This document shows positions 24,801-32,651 of a stretch of 34,361 bases of DNA, piece by piece. The notes beneath the pieces are model-generated. The model was not told the DNA's origin, ran no database searches, and saw only the letters and a program-made list of their open reading frames with translations. The position numbers and the translations under genes were made by a program. Each line of letters starts with the position of its first letter. Position 1 is the first letter of the stretch. Source of the stretch: an uncultured Desulfovibrio sp. (lineage in GTDB: Bacteria > Desulfobacterota > Desulfovibrionia > Desulfovibrionales > Desulfovibrionaceae); assembly GCA_900546145.1 (NCBI GenBank), contig URBN01000021.1, positions 1 through 34,361 on the forward strand, in the 5' to 3' direction.

Positions 24801-26063
24801 ATGGAGTTATTCAGAACCATCTGTCGGGCCATCAATAGGATCCCCTTCATCCTGCAGATCGTCCTTGGCATGTGCCTTGGTGTTGTGCTGGCCCTCATTG
24901 TCCCGGGCGACAAGGTTGTCGTCCCCGTCTGCGGCGTGCTGTTCGTTTCAGCCCTGAAAGCCATAGCGCCGCTTCTGGTCTTCGTCCTCGTCGCCGCGGC
25001 CATTGCCCGTCAGGAACCCAACGGTTCCGCCGCGAAGATGAAACCCATCCTTCTGCTTTACTTTATTTCCATGCTGCTCTCGTCCATGGCAGCCCTGTGC
25101 ATGTCGTACGCTTTTCCCAGCACGTTCCCCACGCTGGCGGAGGCCGTCAACAAGTCGACCCCCAAGGCGGTTTCGGAAGTGATCCTGAACGTGCTGCGCA
25201 GTGCCGTGGATAACCCGATTAACGCTCTCGCCACAGGCAACTACATTGCCATTCTGGTCTGGGGCGTGGCCTTCGGCATTCTTTTCCGCGTCGCCAGCAG
25301 CGCCACCAAGGACGTGCTCATGGATTTGGCAGTGACCGTGAGCGGCGTCGTGAAGTTTGTTATCCGTTTTGCGCCTCTTGGCGTTATGGGCCTTGTTTTC
25401 AGTTCCTGCACCCAGCCCGGCGGCTTCTCCAACCTGCTGAATTACCTGCATGTTGTCGTCGTCCTCGTGGTGACCATGCTCTTCATCGCTTTTGTCATTA
25501 ACCCGCTCCTGGTCTTTCTCATGACCCGCAGGAATCCGTATCCCCTGATCTGGACCTGCACTGTCCACAGCGGTCTGTATGCCTTCTTCACCCGCTCCTC
25601 CGCGGCCAACCTGCCCATTAACCTCCATCTCTGCAGCCGCCTCGGCATTCCCCGCGAGACCTACTCCGTATCCATTCCGCTTGGCTGCACCATCAATATG
25701 TCCGGCGCAGCCGTCACCATCGTCATCATGACCATGGCCGCCGTGAACACCCTCGGCGTGAATGTCAGCTTCGGCGCGGCTTTTCTGATGTGCGTGGCCG
25801 CCGTGTTCTGCGCCTGCGGCAGTTCCGGCGTCGCCGGCGGCTCCCTTATGTTGATTCCCCTTGCCTGCTCCATCTTCGGTATCTCCAATGATATCGCCAT
25901 GCAGGTCGTGGGCATCGGCTTCATCATCGGCGTTGTCCAGGACTCCTGCGAAACGGCCCTGAACAGCTCCTCTGACGTTATTTTCACGGCAACGGCCTGC
26001 GGCTGTACCAGCGGTAAGATGAGTCCCATCGGAAAAAAGGAAGATCTGAAGGCTAAGGCCTAA
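24801..26063 (+). CDS. sstT: Na+/serine-threonine symporter SstT
   Basis: SstT imports serine and threonine with sodium across the inner membrane and belongs to the dicarboxylate/amino acid:cation symporter family. The product from the ATG at 24801 (GGAG 7 bases upstream) is 420 residues, close to the 414 of E. coli SstT. In-frame upstream ATGs at 24768 and 24784 are less favoured, and the frame before them is basic and unlike the family. Diagnostic blocks are LFVSALKAIAPLLVFVLV (about 40), NPINALATGNYIAILVWG, RFAPLGVMGLV, the serine-rich reentrant loop GLYAFFTRSSAANLPIN, YSVSIPLGCTINMSGAA and the C-terminal IIGVVQDSCETALNSSSD. It stands alone between two terminators, so it is monocistronic. 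Confidence 0.96.
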   Translation: MELFRTICRAINRIPFILQIVLGMCLGVVLALIVPGDKVVVPVCGVLFVSALKAIAPLLVFVLVAAAIARQEPNGSAAKMKPILLLYFISMLLSSMAALCMSYAFPSTFPTLAEAVNKSTPKAVSEVILNVLRSAVDNPINALATGNYIAILVWGVAFGILFRVASSATKDVLMDLAVTVSGVVKFVIRFAPLGVMGLVFSSCTQPGGFSNLLNYLHVVVVLVVTMLFIAFVINPLLVFLMTRRNPYPLIWTCTVHSGLYAFFTRSSAANLPINLHLCSRLGIPRETYSVSIPLGCTINMSGAAVTIVIMTMAAVNTLGVNVSFGAAFLMCVAAVFCACGSSGVAGGSLMLIPLACSIFGISNDIAMQVVGIGFIIGVVQDSCETALNSSSDVIFTATACGCTSGKMSPIGKKEDLKAKA

Positions 26064-26093
26064 TCCGGGCCCTTCCATTCAGTAACCAGACAC

Positions 26094-26130
26094 AGGAGGG
26101 ACAGTTCCGGCTGTCCCTCCTTTTGTTTTT
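26094..26130 (+). terminator. Intrinsic terminator after sstT
   Basis: An 11-bp perfect stem (AGGAGGGACAG paired with CTGTCCCTCCT) closes the loop TTCCGG and runs into TTTTGTTTTT. It begins about 30 bases after the sstT stop and is a textbook intrinsic terminator. Confidence 0.93.
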
Positions 26131-26207
26131 CCTTCCTCTCATACAGAGGAGTGAGGCCTCTTTTCAGCCGTTTTTCCCAAAAAGAACTATTCTGCACAGA
26201 AAATGTG

Positions 26208-26237
26208 TTGACTTTTTTTCGATACTGGGGCATTTAT
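26208..26237 (+). promoter_or_regulatory. Probable sigma-70 promoter of the tRNA-fMet gene
   Basis: TTGACT at 26208 matches the -35 consensus at five of six positions. A weak -10-like CATTTAT begins 17 bases after it. Transcription would begin a few bases before the mature tRNA 5' end at 26249. No GC-rich stringent discriminator of note is seen. Confidence 0.5.
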
Positions 26238-26248
26238 GTCAAACACGA

Positions 26249-26325
<77 letters not shown>

Positions 26326-26333
26326 GAAAGTTC

Positions 26334-26371
26334 AGGCGCTTATGGATTCTTCTCCACAAGCGCCTTTTTTG
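26334..26371 (+). terminator. Intrinsic terminator after tRNA-fMet
   Basis: AGGCGCTT pairs with AAGCGCCT, with a further TGG/CCA inner stem, and the hairpin is followed by a run of T residues (about 26365-26370). It begins 9 bases after the tRNA CCA end. Confidence 0.88.
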
Positions 26372-26469
26372 TTTTCTGACCTGTTCCTGTGAGAGCGCGT
26401 CTTACCCCATTCCCGGCATTTGTCCGGCCTGTGAATTTTTCTTCCAGGCGCAGGGGGTTGGAAAATACC

Positions 26470-26504
26470 CTGACACGGTTCAGTAATTTCATGAACCGTG
26501 TCAG
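26470..26504 (-). terminator. Perfect 13-bp hairpin after the AraC remnant
   Basis: The arms CTGACACGGTTCA and TGAACCGTGTCAG are exact reverse complements around a 9-base loop. On the - strand it lies 10 bases after the stop of the AraC-family fragment, so it was probably that gene's 3' hairpin. There is no clean T-run, hence terminator function is likely but not certain. Confidence 0.5.
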
Positions 26505-26514
26505 AGCGGAGCCG

Positions 26515-26637
26515 TCATCGGAGTGCAGCCTGTTTCCTGCTGATATCTCTGTGCGGAGAGTCACCGAACATCCGTTTGTATTCGCGGATAAACTGCGTCG
26601 GGCTTTCATAGCCGACGGCATAGGCGGGTGCTGTGCT
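26515..26637 (-). pseudogene. C-terminal fragment of an AraC-family regulator
   Basis: On the - strand a frame between in-frame stops at 26638-26640 and 26515-26517 encodes the hallmark end of the AraC/XylS helix-turn-helix domain: AYAVGYESPTQFIREYKRMF followed by GDSP. AraC proteins need two HTH motifs and usually an N-terminal domain; only the second HTH is left here (about 40 codons). No upstream part of the gene is found in the next bases, so the gene was cut by deletion or insertion. This is a relic, not a functional regulator. Confidence 0.85.
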
Positions 26638-26804
26638 TCATAAAGGCGAAGGCCATTTGAAACTGAAAACGTGATCCTGATTGACCCATCCGGGGGCGGA
26701 AAGATACACCGTTATATGGACTTTGCCCTCCGGGGCAGGACAGAGGGGGCATTTTCCATTCGTTTAGGGGTGCACCAGAACTTTCGTTTGACAGGTGTGG
26801 CCCG

Positions 26805-26880
26805 CCGGGAATTTACCCGATAACCTACCGAGATGATGGCGTCGAGGTTATAAAATTTGATTTTCTTTTGATCTGCCTGG
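26805..26880 (-). pseudogene. Fragment of a RhuM-family protein
   Basis: A - strand frame encodes KKIKFYNLDAIISVGYRVNS followed by RRAT, the best conserved stretch of RhuM (virulence-associated, KilA-N-like) proteins. After RRAT the family's FRIWAT motif is lost, and upstream the frame runs into the ankyrin gene's start region. Only about 25 conserved codons are left. RhuM genes are common in genomic islands, so the relic marks earlier mobile DNA at this spot. Confidence 0.75.
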
Positions 26881-26898
26881 ATCAATGAGGGAATAGAC

Positions 26899-29301
26899 AT
26901 GAAAGATGGGAACACGCCTTTGCATGATGCGGTCGAAAAAAATGACCTGGCAAAAGTACGACAGCTTTTGGGACAAGGCGCAGACGTAAATGCCAAGAAT
27001 ACTAAGGGGTGGACGCCGCTGTATTACGCGGCAAAAAACGGCCGTACCAAGATGGCCTCCTTGCTCCTCAAACACGGTGCTGACGTCAATATCAGAGATA
27101 AGTATGGCAGTATGCCTTTGCTTTGTACCTCTAGTGTCGACGTGGCTGCTGTACTCTTGGAGTATGGGGCCGAGGTCAATGCCAGAGACCGTGAAGGAGA
27201 GTCACCACTGTCTCTCGCGGCGGAGAATGGCCATATTGGAATGGCTGCACTGCTTCTCAAATACGGGGCTGATGTCTACGCCGAGAATATAGTAGGCGAA
27301 ACTCCGCTGGACAAAGTATCTAATGCTGTACTTGCCGATCTGTTTCTTAAGCATGGTGTTAATGCCAGAGCAAGAGATTTGCGGCTCCACTACACCAGAG
27401 ATGTTGACATTGCCGATAGACTTTTGGAGTCCGGAGCCAATGTCATGGCTCGGGATGACAGAGGCAGGACTCCGCTGCACACCACTTCCAGCTCGGAAGT
27501 TGCCGATTTGCTTCTTAATCGTGGGGCTGATGTCATGGCTCGGGATAACAAAGGCAGGACTCCGCTGCACACCGCTTTCAGCGCGGAAGCTGCCGCTTTG
27601 CTCCTCAGGTGGGGGGCTGATGTCATGGCTCGGGATAACAAAGGCAGGACTCCGCTGCACATCACTTCCAGCGCGGGAGTTGCTGCTTTGCTCCTTAAGC
27701 GTGGGGCCGATGTCATGGCTCGGGATACCAGAGGGATGACCCCGTTGCATACCACTTCCAGCGCGGGAGTTGCCGATTTGCTCCTCAGGAGGGGGGCTGA
27801 TGTCATGGCTCGGGCTGACAGAGGCATGACTCCGCTGCATACCACTTCCAGCGCGGAAGTTGCCGATTTGCTCCTCAGGAGGGGGGCTGATGTCATGGCT
27901 CGTGATAACAGAGGGATGACTCCGCTGCACATCACTTTCAGCGCGGAAGTTGCCGCTTTGCTTCTCAAGCGGGGAGCCGATGTTATGGCCCGGGATAACG
28001 GAGGGATGACTCCGTTGCATACCGCTTCCAGCGCGGAAGTTGCCGATTTGCTTCTTAAGCGTGGGGCCGATGTCATGGCTCGGGATGACAGAGGCATAAC
28101 TCCGCTGCACACCGCTTTCAGCGCGGAAATTGCCGCTTTGCTTCTCAAGCGGGGAGTCGATGTTATGGCCCGGGATAACAGAGGCATGACTCCACTGCAC
28201 ACCGCTGAGGATTTTGATATCGCTTCATTACTTATTAGACATGGTGCCAAGGTCATGACCAGAGATGACAACGGGCGCACGCCGTTGCACAGCAACATAT
28301 GGATATGGGATAACAATCTTGCCGCATTGCTTTTGAAACACGGTGCTGACGTCATGGCCAAGGATAAATTGGGCATAACTCCGCTGCACGCCGCTTTAAG
28401 TCCGGAAGTCGCCGCTTTGCTCCTCAGCTGGGGGGCTGATGTCATGGCTCGGGATAACAAAGGCAGGACTCCGCTGCACACCGCGTTCAGCGCAGAAGTT
28501 GCTGTTTTGCTTCTTAAGCGGGGGGCTGATGTCATGGCTCGGGATAACAGAGGCAGGACTCCGTTGCACACCGCTTCCAGCGCGGAAGCTGCCGCTTTGC
28601 TCCTCAGGTGGGGGGCTGATGTCATGGCTCGGGATAACAGAGGCAGGACTCCGCTGCACACCGTTTCCAGAGCGGAAGTTGCCGCTTTGCTCCTCAAGCG
28701 GGGGGCCGATGTTATGGCCCAGGATAACAGAGGCAGGACTCCGCTGCACATCACTAAAAATGGTAAGATCGCTTCCCTGTTCTTGGAGTACGGCGCTGAT
28801 GTTAATGGCCGAGATAACACCGGGCAGATACCGTTGCATATCACAAATAGTGGCAAGATTGGATTGCTGCTCCTTATGCATGGTGCCGATGTTATGGGTA
28901 GAGATAATAATGGGCGTACTCCGCTGCATACCACACGAAAGTATAAAGTTTTCAGACTGCTCGTGGATTATGGGGCAGATATCTCGTCCCTGGATGAGGA
29001 CGGCTGCACATTGTTGCACACCACTCCAAGCACCATAATTGCCGCAGCTCTTCTTTATGAATTCCATATATCTGTCGATAGTCCCAATAACTATGGCCAG
29101 ACGCCACTGCACACTAACCCCAATGCCGGCGTGGTCGCGATGCTTTTGGAGTGTGGTGCCAATGTCATGGCTAGGGACAACGATGGCCGCACGCCGCTAC
29201 ACACAGCAAAAAGTGCGGAAATTGTGAAGCTACTGCTGGCACATGGCGCGGACGCCACGGCCCGTGATAAGGAAGGACGTATGCCCCCTACGTGGGAATA
29301 A
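26899..29301 (+). CDS. Ankyrin-repeat protein with about 26 repeats
   Basis: The 800-residue product is an uninterrupted ankyrin solenoid of about 26 repeats plus a partial last one. The first repeats (for example GNTPLHDAVEKNDLAKV and GWTPLYYAAKNG) are of normal length. Most others are short 30-residue units on the pattern DNRGRTPLHTASSAEVAALL-LKRGADVMAR, three residues shorter than the usual 33. Ankyrin domains bind proteins; no catalytic domain or signal peptide is visible. The ATG at 26899 follows GAGGG about 8 bases upstream. The C-terminus ends abruptly after KEGRMPPTWE without a capping repeat. The gene sits alone between the RhuM relic and a gene-poor stretch. Antitoxin-like, scaffold or effector roles are possible; none can be shown from sequence. 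Confidence 0.92.
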   Translation: MKDGNTPLHDAVEKNDLAKVRQLLGQGADVNAKNTKGWTPLYYAAKNGRTKMASLLLKHGADVNIRDKYGSMPLLCTSSVDVAAVLLEYGAEVNARDREGESPLSLAAENGHIGMAALLLKYGADVYAENIVGETPLDKVSNAVLADLFLKHGVNARARDLRLHYTRDVDIADRLLESGANVMARDDRGRTPLHTTSSSEVADLLLNRGADVMARDNKGRTPLHTAFSAEAAALLLRWGADVMARDNKGRTPLHITSSAGVAALLLKRGADVMARDTRGMTPLHTTSSAGVADLLLRRGADVMARADRGMTPLHTTSSAEVADLLLRRGADVMARDNRGMTPLHITFSAEVAALLLKRGADVMARDNGGMTPLHTASSAEVADLLLKRGADVMARDDRGITPLHTAFSAEIAALLLKRGVDVMARDNRGMTPLHTAEDFDIASLLIRHGAKVMTRDDNGRTPLHSNIWIWDNNLAALLLKHGADVMAKDKLGITPLHAALSPEVAALLLSWGADVMARDNKGRTPLHTAFSAEVAVLLLKRGADVMARDNRGRTPLHTASSAEAAALLLRWGADVMARDNRGRTPLHTVSRAEVAALLLKRGADVMAQDNRGRTPLHITKNGKIASLFLEYGADVNGRDNTGQIPLHITNSGKIGLLLLMHGADVMGRDNNGRTPLHTTRKYKVFRLLVDYGADISSLDEDGCTLLHTTPSTIIAAALLYEFHISVDSPNNYGQTPLHTNPNAGVVAMLLECGANVMARDNDGRTPLHTAKSAEIVKLLLAHGADATARDKEGRMPPTWE
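27421..28750 (+). repeat. Near-identical 90-bp tandem units in the ankyrin gene
   Basis: The motif TGATGTCATGGCTCGGGATA recurs about every 90 bases (for example near 27531, 27621, 27801 and 27891), with units differing by few bases. A second run from about 28430 repeats the same unit after an interruption by more diverged units (28201-28430). Such homogeneity at DNA level suggests recent expansion by slippage or unequal recombination and allows in-frame length change. Confidence 0.92.
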
Positions 29302-29779
29302 GTCGAATGGATTAATTGAATTGGCAGAATCCCATATAGAAATGTAAAGGAAAGTCCAGCTTACTGTGTAAATTGCCTTTCGGAGGACAACGGGTTGTGG
29401 CCGCCTGTAATTTTCGGGTAGCGCTTTTATAACGTCGAGCATTAAGCGTTCCTTAGGTGTTTCAGGGGTGAAGAGGACTTGGGACCGATTGTTCCCGGCG
29501 GCTTTCTTCGATCAGGACAGTGTTCTTCATCCACGGCTCTTCATCAGGGAAGATATCAATTAGGCTGGAACCACGCTTTACCTGTAACTCTTCCAATTGA
29601 TTTTGTTCAGCAGTCTGGTTCTGAGAAAAGCTGACGGTATGATGTTGTCCCGTGCCCCGTCATAACTTGCCAAAGCAAATATAATCTGCAAAAAACTAAC
29701 AGAATGTTCAGGAAGCTCTCCTGTTGTTCCTGCCACGCCGTGACGCAGCGTCCTCAGGCTGCGTCATTTATAAGGAGCT
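29302..29779. other. Gene-poor stretch with possible decayed - strand frames
   Basis: No intact gene is supported in these 478 bases. On the - strand between about 29650 and 29330 two overlapping frames read like one frameshifted coding sequence: LIDIFPDEEPWMKNTVLIEE in one frame, then QVLFTPETPKERLMLDVIKA and ALPENYRRPQPV in another. I cannot name a family. The stretch ends with an inverted repeat just before the methyltransferase ribosome binding site. Confidence 0.4.
29741..29766. promoter_or_regulatory. Inverted repeat TGACGCAG-N10-CTGCGTCA upstream of the methyltransferase
   Basis: Two perfect 8-base arms flank a 10-base spacer, ending 5 bases before the AAGGAG ribosome binding site. 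It could be an operator (self-control by a methyltransferase or a controller protein) or an RNA hairpin limiting translation. Confidence 0.45.
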
Positions 29780-29788
29780 GTGCCCGCT

Positions 29789-30625
29789 GTGCGGAAAAAT
29801 AATCTGGTTGCGCCTGTTCTGAAATGGGTTGGCGGTAAGAGGCAGCTCCTGGAAACATTTCTTCCGCTGTTGCCGGCAAGGATAACATCGTATTGCGAAC
29901 CCTTTGTGGGCGGCGGCGCGCTGCTTTTCCATCTGCAGCCGGAGACAGCGTACGTCAATGACATCAATGAGAATCTGATCCTTGTCTATACGGTTATCAG
30001 GGATAACGTCGAAGCCCTGATTCAGGAACTGAAAAAATATAAGAATGAACAGGAATTCTTTTATTCCGTCCGGAACTGGGACAGAGACAGAGAAAAATAT
30101 AATTCTTTGTCAGAAATTGAACGGGCGGCGCGTATCCTGTATCTGAACAAAACATGCTACAATGGCCTTTACCGCGTGAATAGCGCCGGCGAATTCAACT
30201 CGCCTTTTGGCCGTTACCGCAATCCCAATATCGTGAACGAACCTGTCCTCCGTGCGGTAAGCGCTTATTTCAACGCCGCGGCAGTTCATTTTTCCTGCAT
30301 GGATTACGCGAAAGTTCTGGCCCAGGTAAAAAAAAGTACTTTTGTGTATCTCGACCCGCCGTATGACCCTGTTTCCGTGACGTCCAGCTTCACTGGGTAT
30401 GCGAAGAGCGGGTTTACCAGAGACGACCAGATACGGCTGAGGACGTGCTGCGATGATTTGAACAGGCGCGGGATAAAATTCATGCTGTCGAATTCCGCGA
30501 CTCCTTTCATCATGGATCAGTACGCAGCGTATCGTATTACCATCGTCCGTGCCCGGCGGGCCGTCAACTCCGTTGCAGGCAGACGCGGCGATGTTGATGA
30601 AGTCGTTGTGAGAAATTACGGATAA
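29789..30625 (+). CDS. D12-class DNA adenine N6-methyltransferase (Dam/DpnM type)
   Basis: The enzyme transfers a methyl group from S-adenosylmethionine to adenine N6, most likely in GATC by family resemblance. Motifs in alpha-group order are KWVGGKRQLL (motif X, near the start), CEPFVGGGALLFH (motif I), NDINENL, NKTCYNGLYRVNS with FNSPFGRYRNP (typical of the Dam/DpnM group) and the catalytic DPPYDP (motif IV). The GTG at 29789 is preferred because AAGGAG lies 11 bases upstream; a GTG at 29780 is only 2 bases from it. The product is about 278 residues, the normal length. No restriction endonuclease gene is adjacent, so it looks solitary. It may protect an incoming element or act in regulation. 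Confidence 0.92.
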   Translation: MRKNNLVAPVLKWVGGKRQLLETFLPLLPARITSYCEPFVGGGALLFHLQPETAYVNDINENLILVYTVIRDNVEALIQELKKYKNEQEFFYSVRNWDRDREKYNSLSEIERAARILYLNKTCYNGLYRVNSAGEFNSPFGRYRNPNIVNEPVLRAVSAYFNAAAVHFSCMDYAKVLAQVKKSTFVYLDPPYDPVSVTSSFTGYAKSGFTRDDQIRLRTCCDDLNRRGIKFMLSNSATPFIMDQYAAYRITIVRARRAVNSVAGRRGDVDEVVVRNYG

Positions 30626-30683
30626 CACCGGTTCCGGTCTGAAAAGCCGGCCGCTGCGAACGCTCCATGCAGAGAAAGGCAGA

Positions 30684-30720
30684 CGGCCGGCGTATCAGTT
30701 TTCACTGATCGGACCGGCCG
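30684..30720 (+). terminator. Imperfect hairpin downstream of the methyltransferase
   Basis: CGGCCGG pairs with CCGGCCG, with an inner ATCAG/CTGAT stem. It lies about 60 bases after the stop codon. No T-run follows, so the terminator function is tentative. Confidence 0.4.
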
Positions 30721-30785
30721 CCTGCGGAGGTATGGAATTTTTGCCACGGCGGCATCATGGAGCCCCGGGGCCCGCTTCATTCGTC

Positions 30786-31868
30786 TCAGTCGAGCTTTTT
30801 GGCCTTCAGCCACCGGGAGAGGAGATCGGCCACCTGGAGGCTGTTCCTGTCGGAGAAGGGGAAGTGCGTATTGCCGTGAAGCCCCTTGTCGGGCAGGTGT
30901 ACCACTGTGACATCACCGCCATGGCGGTTGACTGTCTCAGCCCACTTCAGGGCCATGCTCATGGCCGCACGCCAGTAGTCCTCATGCGGCTCGGTGACGG
31001 GCTCTGAAGGAATGTTGTCGCCGTAGTAGATGACGATGGGCATTTTCGTGAGGGCCATGAACTGACTGAGAGGCACCCCTTTTGCCTTAAACGGACCGAA
31101 CGCGCTCGCGTTGGGAATGGGATCCGGCACCTCGCCCTCGGGGAAGAGGAATCCGCTGCCGGGTTCATAAGAGACGATAGCCTTCACATTGTGGCTTTTG
31201 AGCGCCGTGAGCCAGCCGACGCCGCCGCCCTGGGAATGCGTGACGAGGATGGCGGGGCCGGACTGCTCCAGCACGGCGGCCATGGCGTCGGAGATGACGG
31301 CGTAGTCAAAGGGTGCGGTATTGGGCGTCATCTGGCGCAGGAACTGATCCATGGCCTTATCGCCCTGAGCGAACTGGGATCCCCTGAAGACGCTGGGCCA
31401 GATGCCGATGCGGAACTGTCCGAACCAAAACTGCTCGTCGGGCTTCGCCTCGATGGTGGACGCAACGGTGGCGCGTCCGGCGTCGCCGCGCCTCGGCTGA
31501 TCGACGAGATAGACGCCGAACCCTCGGCGCAGAAAAACGTTCTGGAAGCCTTCGCGTCCGTCAGGCGTGGTCTGCCATGTTCTCATGGACTGGCCTGCGC
31601 CGTGAAGGAAGACGAGCGGGTATTTTCTGGCGTGAACCGGAATCTGGTAAAAGACGCTCGCGTGATCGCCGTGCAGGGTCTGACCCTCGGGCGTGGGCTT
31701 CATGGGATTGTACGGTTCCTTCGCGGGAATAACCGTGCCGCCGGCGGAGAAGGTTCCCTGCCTTTCGATGGAAATCGGTTTCTGGGAAGCCGCGCCGGCC
31801 GCTGCGGCGGAGGCTGTGACAAGGCCTGCCGCAAGCAGGATGACGGAGAGAAGATGTTTCGGTTTCAT
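30786..31868 (-). CDS. Exported alpha/beta hydrolase (Ser nucleophile)
   Basis: The 360-residue product begins with a clear Sec signal peptide (residues 1-27, core LLSVILLAAGLVTASAAAAG). The alpha/beta-hydrolase features follow: FLHGAGQSMRTW (oxyanion region), the nucleophile elbow ILVTHSQGGGVGW with Ser in a THSQGG context, PIVIYYGDNIP on the late strand near the acid residue, and a late His in GNTHFPFSD. The substrate is unknown; exported members of this group act on esters or small amides. The ATG at 31868 has AAGGAG about 9 bases upstream. It is the last gene of a four-gene - strand operon, starting 33 bases after the flavodoxin-like gene. Confidence 0.88.
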   Translation of the reverse strand: MKPKHLLSVILLAAGLVTASAAAAGAASQKPISIERQGTFSAGGTVIPAKEPYNPMKPTPEGQTLHGDHASVFYQIPVHARKYPLVFLHGAGQSMRTWQTTPDGREGFQNVFLRRGFGVYLVDQPRRGDAGRATVASTIEAKPDEQFWFGQFRIGIWPSVFRGSQFAQGDKAMDQFLRQMTPNTAPFDYAVISDAMAAVLEQSGPAILVTHSQGGGVGWLTALKSHNVKAIVSYEPGSGFLFPEGEVPDPIPNASAFGPFKAKGVPLSQFMALTKMPIVIYYGDNIPSEPVTEPHEDYWRAAMSMALKWAETVNRHGGDVTVVHLPDKGLHGNTHFPFSDRNSLQVADLLSRWLKAKKLD

Positions 31869-31901
31869 ATATACTGCTCCTTGGCCTGAAAAGACGCGCT
31901 C

Positions 31902-32642
31902 TTACGCGCGATCCGCATATCCGGGGAAATTTCCGGTTTCCTGTTCAGCCCGTCCGCGGCGGCAGGACTGAAGCTGAAGACCGTATCCGGTTTTTCTGAG
32001 CCAGGCTGTGACGCCAGCCGGCGCGGCTTCCATATTCTGACGGTAGACCGCGAAGCCCGCCTTCTGTACTCTGGCGCCGGGCTGCTTTTCCTGGATTGTC
32101 TGTATGGTGCGGGAGAAGCCGCTCCCCCCGTGGGTACAGAAGGGAATAATGGTTTTGCCGGAGAGATCCTGCTGTTCGAGGAACGTGTAGAGGATCATGG
32201 GCATGTCAGCCCACCAGTTGGGATATCCGAGGAAGATCGTGTCGGACGCCGTGAGATCGGGTGCCCCCGCTATTTCCGGACGTCTGTTTCCGGCCTGTTC
32301 TTTCTCAGCCAGGCTGACAAGCGCCCTGTGTTCCCTGGGGTAGGGGGTTACGGGTTCGAGGCGGAAGAGGCTGCCGCCGGTCTTCTGCCGGATGAGCATG
32401 GCCACGTACTGCGTGTTCCCAAGAACCTTCCCGTTCACGACCACGGTGCTGTTTTCCTCCTCCCGTGTCATATGTAAGGGATTGTCTGTTTCGGGCATGG
32501 AAAAGTAGACGATGAGGGGCTTTTTCGCTTCCGCTGCCCGGGCCTGAGGGAGAAAACTGACAGCAGGGGCGAAAAGGCCGGCGAGAGCGGCCGCGCCGGT
32601 GAACCGGAGCATCCGTCTGCGGGAAAAGGTGAGCTGTTTCAT
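31902..32642 (-). CDS. Exported flavodoxin-like protein with Tat-type leader
   Basis: The 246-residue product starts with SRRRMLRFTGAAALAGL, a twin-arginine-like leader, suggesting export in folded form with its cofactor. The mature part is a flavodoxin-like fold: PLIVYFSMPETDNP at the first strand (FMN phosphate-loop position), DTIFLGYPNWWADMPMILYT and the late strand TIIPFCTHGGSGFSRT, which are typical of the flavodoxin/NAD(P)H-quinone oxidoreductase-like group seen in gut bacteria. It probably binds FMN and works in periplasmic redox reactions; the partner is unknown. The last 25 residues (rich in Arg, Glu and Gly) look non-conserved. The ATG at 32642 lies 9 bases after the cupin stop, with AAGAG upstream. 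Confidence 0.87.
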   Translation of the reverse strand: MKQLTFSRRRMLRFTGAAALAGLFAPAVSFLPQARAAEAKKPLIVYFSMPETDNPLHMTREEENSTVVVNGKVLGNTQYVAMLIRQKTGGSLFRLEPVTPYPREHRALVSLAEKEQAGNRRPEIAGAPDLTASDTIFLGYPNWWADMPMILYTFLEQQDLSGKTIIPFCTHGGSGFSRTIQTIQEKQPGARVQKAGFAVYRQNMEAAPAGVTAWLRKTGYGLQLQSCRRGRAEQETGNFPGYADRA

Positions 32643-32651
32643 GCTGATCTC

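Noticed and set aside
24948..26078. 376-codon frame opposite sstT
   Set aside because: It is rich in His, Gly and Asp with no family character; sstT on the + strand is unmistakable.
26640..26830. + strand open frame containing VILIDPSGGGKIHRY
   Set aside because: It has no start with a ribosome binding site, no family match known to me, and overlaps the RhuM relic; probably chance.
27390..28934. Long - strand frames across the ankyrin gene
   Set aside because: Their repetitive products are the mirror of the 90-bp DNA units, not independent proteins.
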